Positions 14,783 to 19,987 of a stretch of DNA of 19,987 bases are shown here, piece after piece (the first letter of the stretch is position 1; every line of letters begins with the position of its first letter). Below the pieces are notes generated by a model. It was not told the origin of the DNA. It did not search any database and saw nothing but the letters and a program-made list of their open reading frames with translations. Source of the DNA: Gemmatimonadota bacterium (lineage in GTDB: Bacteria; Gemmatimonadota; Gemmatimonadetes; Longimicrobiales; Gaopeijiaceae). The stretch spans positions 1 through 19,987 of the forward strand of contig JAUQOX010000023.1 of the NCBI GenBank assembly GCA_030550695.1. Reading direction: 5' to 3'. A program made the translations under genes and the position numbers.

Positions 14783-15229
14783 TCAGGCGTCGGGGGAGGG
14801 GTCGGACCCAGGCACCGGGGGCGACTCTTCCCCCCCGCCGGAAGCCGCCGCCCGGGCCGCCTCCACCCCCGCCCGATACGCGGCCTTGGAGAGTTCGAGC
14901 TTCCTTTGGAGTTCCTCCCGGGCCTCCCGGGCGGCCTCCCGTCCGGATTCCACCGCTTCCTTCACCGCCTCCACCCTGGCGTGCACCTTCTCGCGGGCCG
15001 CCTCCATCCGGGCCTCCAGGGACTCCTGGGCCTCCCGGATCTTTTCTTGGGCAGCCCTGGAAAGCCTCTGGGCCCGCCGGCGGATCTCCTCCTGGGTTTC
15101 CCGCCCCGACCGGGGGGCCAGGAGAAGGGCCAGACCGGCCCCTACCAGGGCCCCCAGCAGAAAGGCCCCCAGGCTCCCGCCCCGTTCCTTCTGCACCACC
15201 ACGTAGGGGACGTCCTCTCGATCAGCCAT
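14783..15229 (-). CDS. YtxH-domain membrane-anchored coiled-coil protein
   Basis: The 148-residue product has a short cytoplasmic start, one Gly/Ala-rich membrane segment (about 19-38, GAFLLGALVGAGLALLLAP) and then RSGRETQEEIRRR, the combined signature of YtxH proteins (general-stress, gas-vesicle-like proteins). Residues about 44-125 are a nearly uninterrupted charged Ala/Glu/Arg helix that should form a coiled coil. The tail is Gly/Pro-rich. ATG at 15229 has AGGAG at 6 nt spacing. The function of the family is not established; a structural or stress role at the membrane is commonly assumed. It precedes the YihY-family gene by 81 bp and follows pgi after 149 bp, and is probably the first gene of the segment running to cysS. 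Confidence 0.85.
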   Translation of the reverse strand: MADREDVPYVVVQKERGGSLGAFLLGALVGAGLALLLAPRSGRETQEEIRRRAQRLSRAAQEKIREAQESLEARMEAAREKVHARVEAVKEAVESGREAAREAREELQRKLELSKAAYRAGVEAARAAASGGGEESPPVPGSDPSPDA

Positions 15230-15378
15230 GAATCGCTCCTGTTGCGTTGAGGTTGGGCTTCAGAATGGCCTGAACCCAGAATCTCTCCCGACGAGGCCGC
15301 GCCGGCTACCCCTCGGCCGGCTCAGGACGTTGGATCTTTCGGCTCCGGCACCCTCGCCACCCCGCGAAAGGAGGGGGG

Positions 15379-16770
15379 TCAGACCCTCCAGGATTCGTCG
15401 GAATGGGCCAGGGTCGGCCTCTCATACCCTTCCCGGCCCAAGAGGCCGTAGGTCAAGCGCTTGCTCAACTCTACGCCCGGTTGGTCCAAGGGATCCACGC
15501 CGTAGAGGGCACCCGCCAGGACGGTGGCCGCCTGGAAGAGCATGAACAGCTCCCCCATGGCCTGGGGCGTCAGGGCATCCACCTCCACCAGGAGGTTCGG
15601 CCGCCCCGCCTGGCGCAGGGCCTCCATGGTAGCCCGCATCTCCACCCCCAAAAGTTCCGCCAAAGTGTGGCCGCCCAGATAGGAGAGGGCCGGAACGTCG
15701 GGGTGCAGATGAGGAATCGGGACGGGGTCGGGAACCTCCTTCACCTCCATGAACATGACCACCTTGTCCCTCGGGCCTTCCATGAAGAGCTGCAGGAGGG
15801 AGTGCTGGTCCGTTGCCCCCAGCGCCGGAAGGGGGGTGGGACCCACGTTCACCGTGGCCCCCGCGCGATCCACCGCCTTTCCCAAGGATTCGGCCCAAAG
15901 CTGTTGGAACCAAGCCGCAAAGGAACGAAGCCGGTCGCAATAGGGCATGAGGACGTGGACAGGACTACCCAACCGGGTATGGGCATGGTGGAGGAGAACC
16001 GCCAGCATACCCGCAGGATTTCTCCTGAGGTCGGCAATCATGGCTCTCCGGGCCATGTTCCTGGCCCCCTCCAGGAGCCCCTGGATGTCGATCCCCACCG
16101 CGGCGGCGGGCAACAGGCCCACCGCCGAAAGCACCGAAAACCGGCCGCCCACATTCGCAGGCACCTCCAGGGAGGGGATCCCTTCGCGCTCGGCCAGCGC
16201 CCTGAGGGCTCCTTGCCGGGGGTCGGTGGTGACCAGGAAATGGCCCCGGGTGGGTTCGTCCCCCAAGACCTCGCGAAGGCGTCCCTCCACCACCAGGTAC
16301 TGGGCCATGGTCTCGGCCGTGGAGCCGGATTTGCTCACCACATTGAACAGGGTGCGCCGAAGGTCGATGCGGTCCAGGAGGGAGCCGACCGTCCGGGGGT
16401 CCACGTTGTCCAACACGAAAAGCCGGGGGTAGTGATCCCGAGCTTCTGCGTCCAGTTCGTTCCAGTGGGGCCCCAGGAGGGCGTCCCTCAGGGTGATGGT
16501 TCCCAAGGCGGAGCCGCCGATCCCCAACACCACGATGTTCTCGAACCATTGCCCGAAGCTGTCCGCCAGCGCCTGAATGGAGCGGGCCTGATCCACGGCC
16601 TCGGGCAAGGCAAAGAACCCCAGTTCTCCCGAAGAACGGAGGGCCTCCATCTCCGCCAGCGCCGCCCGGAAAGCCTGGGCCAGTTCGCCGTCCAGATCCC
16701 TGGGATCCACCCCCCTCCCCAACAACCGGGGAGCGAGCATGTTCCCGTAGTCGAGGGTCACCGATCCCAT
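15379..16770 (-). CDS. pgi: glucose-6-phosphate isomerase
   Basis: Pgi interconverts glucose 6-phosphate and fructose 6-phosphate in glycolysis. From ATG at 16770 the product has 463 residues, the shorter class without long N-terminal helices. Two SIS folds are visible: VLGIGGSALG (81-90) and VVSKSGSTAET (144-154) bind the sugar phosphate, GGRFSVLSAVG (208-218) is the family signature, and likely catalytic residues are E294 (in QLWAESLGK), H323 (in TDQHSLLQL) and K437 (in ELSKRLTY). GGAAGGAG lies 7 nt before the ATG; an upstream in-frame GTG lies before the ribosome-binding site and is unlikely. It begins 41 bp after the MBL-fold gene. Identity is secure. Confidence 0.96.
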   Translation of the reverse strand: MGSVTLDYGNMLAPRLLGRGVDPRDLDGELAQAFRAALAEMEALRSSGELGFFALPEAVDQARSIQALADSFGQWFENIVVLGIGGSALGTITLRDALLGPHWNELDAEARDHYPRLFVLDNVDPRTVGSLLDRIDLRRTLFNVVSKSGSTAETMAQYLVVEGRLREVLGDEPTRGHFLVTTDPRQGALRALAEREGIPSLEVPANVGGRFSVLSAVGLLPAAAVGIDIQGLLEGARNMARRAMIADLRRNPAGMLAVLLHHAHTRLGSPVHVLMPYCDRLRSFAAWFQQLWAESLGKAVDRAGATVNVGPTPLPALGATDQHSLLQLFMEGPRDKVVMFMEVKEVPDPVPIPHLHPDVPALSYLGGHTLAELLGVEMRATMEALRQAGRPNLLVEVDALTPQAMGELFMLFQAATVLAGALYGVDPLDQPGVELSKRLTYGLLGREGYERPTLAHSDESWRV

Positions 16771-16811
16771 CCGTGGTCTCCTTCCTGGGCCGAGGTTTTC
16801 CACCGGCGGGC

Positions 16812-17597
16812 TCAGCCGTCGGGAATCTCCACCGTCAACCCATCGTACGCCGGCCCGATGCCGGGGGGAAGGGAGGCTTCCAGATCGGCGTGGCGAAGTT
16901 CATGGGTGAGGTGGGTCAGGAACGTGCGCCGGGCGCCCACCCGACGGGAAGCCTCCACGGCTTCTTCCACGTTGAAATGTGTCGGGTGGGGGTGTCCCCA
17001 CCACAGGGCGTTGAGGACAAGCACCTCCACTCCCTGGAGGGCCCGAAGGGTGGGGGGAGGAAGTTCTTTTCCGTCGGTGATGTACCCGAGACCTCCGACC
17101 CGAAAGCCGTAGACGGTCGTCGGTCCATGGGGCACCGGAAGGGGCAGGAACGACCGGCCCAAGATTTCCACCGGTTCGAAGGGTTTGAATCCCAGGAGCC
17201 GGAACTGGGGGATGGTGCTCCCCGGAGGCGGTCCGATGGTTTCGTCGAAAACATAGGGGAAGCGGCGCAGAAGTTCGAACTGGGATCCCTCCGGGCAGTG
17301 GACGGGGAGGTCGGAACGGGAGCGGTAACGGAAGACCCTCAGGTCATCGGCGCCGTGGATATGGTCGGCGTGAAGGTGGGTCAGCCAAAGGGCGTCCACC
17401 CGGTCCACCCCTTCCCGCAGGAGCTGGAGCCTCAACTCCGGGGGGGCGTCCACGAGAAGGCGGCCCTCCGGCAGGGTCAGGAGGGCCCCGTGGCGCGTAC
17501 GCCGGTCCCGGGGATCAGCGGACAGGCAGGTGGGGCATCGGCATCCGATGACGGGCACTCCGAAGGAGGTCCCGGTGCCCAGAAAAGTCAGCTTCAC
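16812..17597 (-). CDS. MBL-fold metal-dependent hydrolase, PhnP/RNase Z-like
   Basis: The 261 residues form a complete metallo-beta-lactamase-fold hydrolase. It opens MKLTFLGTGTSFGVPVIGCRCPTC, of which the C19/C21/C24 cluster resembles the structural zinc site of PhnP. The dinuclear metal motif THLHADH (H74, H76, D78, H79) is intact. Further likely ligands lie in PVPHGPT, YITDGKEL and the closing THLTHELRH. PhnP hydrolyses a cyclic ribose phosphate in phosphonate breakdown, but no phn gene is near, so I give only the fold and a probable phosphodiesterase activity. GTG at 17597 is the only reasonable start; the ribosome-binding site is weak. It is followed by pgi after 41 bp and diverges from rnd. 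Confidence 0.85.
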   Translation of the reverse strand: MKLTFLGTGTSFGVPVIGCRCPTCLSADPRDRRTRHGALLTLPEGRLLVDAPPELRLQLLREGVDRVDALWLTHLHADHIHGADDLRVFRYRSRSDLPVHCPEGSQFELLRRFPYVFDETIGPPPGSTIPQFRLLGFKPFEPVEILGRSFLPLPVPHGPTTVYGFRVGGLGYITDGKELPPPTLRALQGVEVLVLNALWWGHPHPTHFNVEEAVEASRRVGARRTFLTHLTHELRHADLEASLPPGIGPAYDGLTVEIPDG

Positions 17598-17731
17598 AAG
17601 CTTCTCTCGACAAGGTCTCGGTCTTTCGGCGGCGTCGCCATGGTGGAGTCCGACCCGACTAGTACATTATCGCCCGGGATCCGGGTCCCGAAAACCCGGA
17701 TCTTCGTCATCCCCCTCGAGTTGAGGAGATC
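17598..17731. promoter_or_regulatory. divergent control region between the MBL-fold gene and rnd
   Basis: This 134-bp spacer must hold promoters for both directions. On the minus strand GATAAT (17666-17671) has TTTTCG 17 bp upstream (17689-17694): a good -10 and poor -35. On the plus strand TACATT (17663-17668) is a possible -10 without a clear -35. A perfect 9-bp inverted repeat (GATCCGGGT, 17678-17686, and ACCCGGATC, 17694-17702) covers the minus -35 and would lie in the rnd leader. GAGGAG precedes the rnd ATG. Confidence 0.4.
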
Positions 17732-18880
17732 ATGTTTCGCCTCGTCGCCGACACCCTCGCCCTCACCGAAGCCCAAAAGCGTTTGAAGGGAGTGTCCCAG
17801 GTGGCGGTGGACTGCGAGGCGGCGGGTTTCCATCGGTACAGCGACCGCCTTTGCCTGGTGCAGGTCTGTACGGGATCCGAAGTCTTCCTTTTCGATCCGC
17901 TGGCCCTGGATCCGGCTCCCGTCCTTGCGCCTCTCTTGGGGAATCCGGAGGTGAAGGTGGTCATGCACGGAGCGGACTACGATCTGAAGCTCCTCGAAAG
18001 AGACCTGGGGGTCAGGGTTCGGGGGTTGTTCGATACCCAGGTGGCCGCCCTTCTGCTGGGCAAACCTGCCGTGGGCCTTGCGGCTCTGGTGGAGGCCCAC
18101 CTGGGGGTTCTCCTTCCCAAGGAACACCAAAGGGCGGATTGGGCCCAAAGGCCGCTCCCCGCCCACATGCTTGCCTATGCGGCCCGAGACACGCTGCACC
18201 TCCTCCCCCTGGCAGACCGGCTCGAGGCGGAGCTCCGGGCCGTGGACCGATGGAGCTGGGCCCAGGAAGAGTTCCGGATCCTGGAGGCCACCCGCTGGGA
18301 AAGCGAGCGGTCGGACCCCCTCACCCGGATCAAAGGAGCCAGGGATCTCGAGCCCCGCCAAGCTACGGCCTTGCGGGCCGCCTTGGCGTGGAGGGACCGC
18401 CTGGCCCGGGAGTGGGACCGGGCTCCTTTCCGCGTGGTCCAGAACGCCGTTCTTTTGGCCGTGGTCCTGGAGCGACCCGGGACCCCCGCGGCCCTGGCGG
18501 CCGTGCCGGGGTTTCCCCCCTCCCTGGCGAAAAGTCACGGGGAAGAGCTCCTGGAGATCCTCCGGGGTGTGGACAACCTTCCTCCCCATGCCCTGGTCCC
18601 CTATCCCCGCAGTCATCCTGAGGGTGGAGGCCGCCCGACCCCGGAAGAGCAGGCCCTGGAGGAGCGGCTGCGGGAGTTTCGGACCGTCCGGGCCGCCTCC
18701 CTGGGCCTGGACCGGGGAGTCCTCCTCTCCAACCAACTCATTACCCGAATCGCCCGAGCCCGACCGGACAACCTGGAGGATCTGGCACGGGTGCCGGGGA
18801 TGAGGCAATGGCAGGTGGAAGTGCTCGGCGAGGGAATCCTGGCTGTGCTCAGGGAAAGCCAGCCCCCGGGCGGCTCCTAG
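17732..18880 (+). CDS. rnd: ribonuclease D
   Basis: RNase D is a 3'-5' exoribonuclease that trims tRNA and other stable-RNA 3' ends. The 382-residue product starts with the DEDDy exonuclease domain (about 1-175): VDCEAAGFHRY gives D27 and E29, HGADYDLKLL gives D84, and YAARDTLHLL gives Y149 and D153, so all catalytic residues are present. A first HRDC domain spans about 200-280 and a second, weaker HRDC-like region about 305-378, matching the usual E. coli layout. ATG at 17732 has GAGGAG immediately upstream. It is the first of only two plus-strand genes and is convergent with the TraR/DksA-type gene. The tRNA genes in this window lack encoded CCA, so 3' trimming followed by CCA addition would be needed; linking RNase D to that is inference. 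Confidence 0.95.
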   Translation: MFRLVADTLALTEAQKRLKGVSQVAVDCEAAGFHRYSDRLCLVQVCTGSEVFLFDPLALDPAPVLAPLLGNPEVKVVMHGADYDLKLLERDLGVRVRGLFDTQVAALLLGKPAVGLAALVEAHLGVLLPKEHQRADWAQRPLPAHMLAYAARDTLHLLPLADRLEAELRAVDRWSWAQEEFRILEATRWESERSDPLTRIKGARDLEPRQATALRAALAWRDRLAREWDRAPFRVVQNAVLLAVVLERPGTPAALAAVPGFPPSLAKSHGEELLEILRGVDNLPPHALVPYPRSHPEGGGRPTPEEQALEERLREFRTVRAASLGLDRGVLLSNQLITRIARARPDNLEDLARVPGMRQWQVEVLGEGILAVLRESQPPGGS

Positions 18881-18915
18881 GCTGCACCAGCGGGGCGCGA
18901 AGGGGACTACAGGAT

Positions 18916-18959
18916 CCTTCGACGTGACCCGGAGGGAACGAAGGTCCGGAGGGCCTCCG
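18916..18959. other. inverted repeats between convergent genes
   Basis: The 99-bp spacer between rnd and the TraR/DksA-type gene contains a 6-bp inverted repeat CCTTCG/CGAAGG (18916-18921 and 18939-18944) and, right after it, a CGGAG-GGC-CTCCG hairpin (18947-18959). Position between two converging stops suggests a shared transcription end. No T run is present on either strand, so an intrinsic terminator cannot be claimed. Confidence 0.35.
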
Positions 18960-18979
18960 AAGCCGCAAGAAAGCCAACC

Positions 18980-19363
18980 TCAGGCGGCTTCTTCCTCTTC
19001 CCTTCTCTTGCAGCGGATGCAATAGCGGGCGTGGGGCAGGGCATCCAACCGCTCGAACTCCAGCTCAGCCCCGCAGATATGGCACTTGCCGAAGTTTTCC
19101 GGGTCGTTGTACAGCCTTCGGAGGGCTTCTTCGATCCGGTACAGGTATCGGCCTTCCTTGGTGGCGAACAGGGCAGCCTTCTCCCGCTCCATGGCCTCGG
19201 TGCCCTGATCGGCCATGTGGTCGGTGTAGGCGGCCAGCGTGGAATCCCCCGATTCCCGATCGGCCTTGGCCATCTCGTCGAAAAGTCCCAAAGCCCGTTG
19301 AGCCCTGGCCCTTTCCTCCAGGAGCCGCTTCTCGATGTGCGCCAGTTGCTTCTTGGTGAGCAT
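18980..19363 (-). CDS. TraR/DksA-type C4 zinc-finger protein
   Basis: The 127-residue product is a short member of the TraR/DksA family, whose members insert a coiled coil into the RNA polymerase secondary channel and adjust promoters, often with ppGpp. Residues about 1-85 are helical, with KKQLAHIEKRLLEERARAQ (first part shown) and HMADQGTEAMEREKA, which lies where the coiled-coil tip and return helix would be. The C4 finger is complete: C94, C97, C115, C118 with 17 residues between pairs, followed by basic and then acidic residues. ATG at 19363 is chosen because upstream in-frame sequence is low-complexity and unlike the family; only a weak GAG lies upstream. It may be a regulator rather than true DksA, as the tip acidic residues are not the standard DxxDxA. 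Confidence 0.88.
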   Translation of the reverse strand: MLTKKQLAHIEKRLLEERARAQRALGLFDEMAKADRESGDSTLAAYTDHMADQGTEAMEREKAALFATKEGRYLYRIEEALRRLYNDPENFGKCHICGAELEFERLDALPHARYCIRCKRREEEEAA

Positions 19364-19460
19364 CGTTTCTCGGGAGCTGCTGAGGCTGACCGCCGGCCCG
19401 CCGAACCCACGGGGGATGTCGGGTCTACCCCGAGGGGCCGGAGGACTGTGGAAACTAATT

Positions 19461-19489
19461 AAGCTAACCCCAAGGGAAGCCCCCGTCCA
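19461..19489 (-). promoter_or_regulatory. candidate promoter for the TraR/DksA-type gene
   Basis: On the minus strand TGGACG (19484-19489) and TAGCTT (19461-19466) are 17 bp apart. The -35 box matches the consensus at four of six positions. The -10 box and its flanks (GGTTAGCTTA) are identical to those of the tRNA-Tyr promoter candidate at 6122-6150, which raises confidence a little. The leader would be about 90 nt. Confidence 0.35.
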
Positions 19490-19614
19490 TTGGGGGGGCC
19501 GCTGCACCCGCCCCCCCGAAGGGGGCCGGTTTGGGGGGAGAGCCCCTGGAGCTTCGGGCAGGCTCGGGGCCCAAGGGGCTGTAACCGGAACCGGGAGGCA
19601 GGGTCGGGGTGAGA

Positions 19615-19633
19615 AAGGGTGTCCATCACCCTT
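19615..19633 (+). promoter_or_regulatory. hairpin upstream of the YggX-like start
   Basis: A perfect 7-bp inverted repeat, AAGGGTG and CACCCTT, surrounds a TCCAT loop and ends 19 bp before the TTG start. It is not followed by T residues. It could be a leader structure or an operator half-site pair; which is unknown. Confidence 0.4.
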
Positions 19634-19652
19634 ACCGAAGGCAGGCCCGAAC

Positions 19653-19931
19653 TTGGACACCATCCGCTGCCGGCGCTGCGGCCAACAGGCTCCCCCCCTT
19701 CCCCGCCCCCCCTTCCGGAACGACCTGGGGGAGCGCATTCTCCGGGAAATCTGTGGGACGTGCTGGGCCCAATGGCTCCAGCATCAAACCCTCCTCATCA
19801 ACCATTATGGGCTGGACCCCAGAGATCCCCAGGCCCGGGAGTTCCTTTATCGGCAGATCGAAGAGGTGCTCTTCGGAGGTGGGCCGGGGGAGGAAATCGA
19901 TACGTCCCGGCGGGGGACGATCCGCCACTGA
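19653..19931 (+). CDS. YggX-like Fe(II)-trafficking protein, four-cysteine variant
   Basis: The 92-residue product resembles the YggX family, small proteins that protect iron-sulfur enzymes from oxidants and are thought to handle ferrous iron. The family core is visible: LGERILREICGTCWAQWLQ and QTLLINHYGLDPRDPQAREFL (each shown in part, residues about 25-67), then EEVLFGG. Unlike the E. coli protein, it carries two CxxC pairs (C6/C9 and C34/C37) that could bind zinc or iron. TTG at 19653 is the proposed start because it directly precedes DTIRCRRCG, with GCAGG seven bases upstream; longer starts add low-complexity sequence. It diverges from the TraR/DksA-type gene. The family call rests on pattern recognition and would benefit from a profile search. 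Confidence 0.78.
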   Translation: MDTIRCRRCGQQAPPLPRPPFRNDLGERILREICGTCWAQWLQHQTLLINHYGLDPRDPQAREFLYRQIEEVLFGGGPGEEIDTSRRGTIRH

Positions 19932-19987
19932 GGACCCGGCCCCGCCGGGGGATTCCCGCCCCGGACTCCACCGGCATTCCCCGCCCC

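Larger units (their letters stand above)
19364..19652. other. divergent spacer, GC-rich, with promoter and hairpins
   Basis: This 289-bp stretch separates the divergent TraR/DksA-type and YggX-like genes. It carries a minus-strand promoter candidate, an AT-rich island (CTAATTAAGCTAA, near 19455-19467) that stands out against its surroundings, C- and G-tracts with a CCCCC/GGGGG fold near 19510-19530, and a 7-bp hairpin close to the plus-strand gene. I found no coding region in it. Confidence 0.5.

Noticed and set aside
16812..17597. Naming the MBL-fold gene phnP
   Set aside because: The cysteine cluster fits, but there is no phosphonate gene nearby and many related hydrolases share these motifs.
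19490..19560. G/C-tract region as a repeat array or G-quadruplex promoter
   Set aside because: The tracts are irregular, loops between G runs are long, and no unit repeats; it looks like ordinary GC-rich spacer.
19364..19738. Longer N-terminus for the TraR/DksA-type protein
   Set aside because: The extra 125 residues are Gly/Pro/Arg-rich, cross the divergent promoter region and overlap the YggX-like gene.

Overview
The window is a compact, GC-rich bacterial chromosome segment made almost entirely of housekeeping genes. I see no insertion sequence, prophage, CRISPR array, integrase or rRNA gene. Nearly everything lies on the minus strand; the exceptions are rnd and a small YggX-like gene at the right end. 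Short or overlapping gene junctions, frequent GTG/TTG starts, tRNAs without an encoded CCA, a TraR/DksA-type protein and a four-cysteine YggX-like protein suggest a free-living Gram-negative-type lineage. Gemmatimonadota or a relative is my best guess. It rests on remembered protein style, not a search, and should be held loosely.

Read along the minus strand from right to left, the layout is as follows. (1) At 18980-19931 a TraR/DksA zinc-finger gene and a YggX-like iron-trafficking gene diverge from a 289-bp spacer. (2) The RNase D gene rnd (17732-18880, plus strand) diverges from an MBL-fold hydrolase gene that is followed by pgi. (3) An envelope and translation-quality block follows: a YtxH-domain protein, a YihY/BrkB membrane protein, SmpB, a secreted Amidase_3 protein, a secreted NTF2-like protein and cysS. 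(4) A pyrimidine block follows directly: pyrE, pyrF, and a single gene fusing PyrD and PyrK (type 1B dihydroorotate dehydrogenase plus its electron-transfer subunit). (5) Four tRNAs follow in the order Thr(TGT)-Tyr(GTA)-Gly(TCC)-Thr(GGT). (6) The transcription/translation block closes the window: rpmG-secE-nusG-rplK-rplA-rplJ-rplL-rpoB, with rpoB running off the left edge.

The genes of blocks 5 and 6 supply tRNAs, ribosomal stalk and L1/L11 proteins, the Sec channel subunit SecE, NusG and RNA polymerase beta. The pyr genes carry out the last three steps to UMP. pyrDK ends 25 bp before the first tRNA, and a promoter-like sequence overlaps its stop codon, so pyrimidine synthesis and the translation operon are physically joined.

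The tRNA order matches the E. coli thrU-tyrU-glyT-thrT cluster, but the tufB gene that follows in E. coli is absent. The points most worth checking are the PyrD-PyrK fusion, the missing tuf, the four-cysteine YggX variant, the tRNA promoter inside the pyrDK end, and several hairpins or G-rich elements in spacers. I found no convincing previously undescribed multi-gene system.
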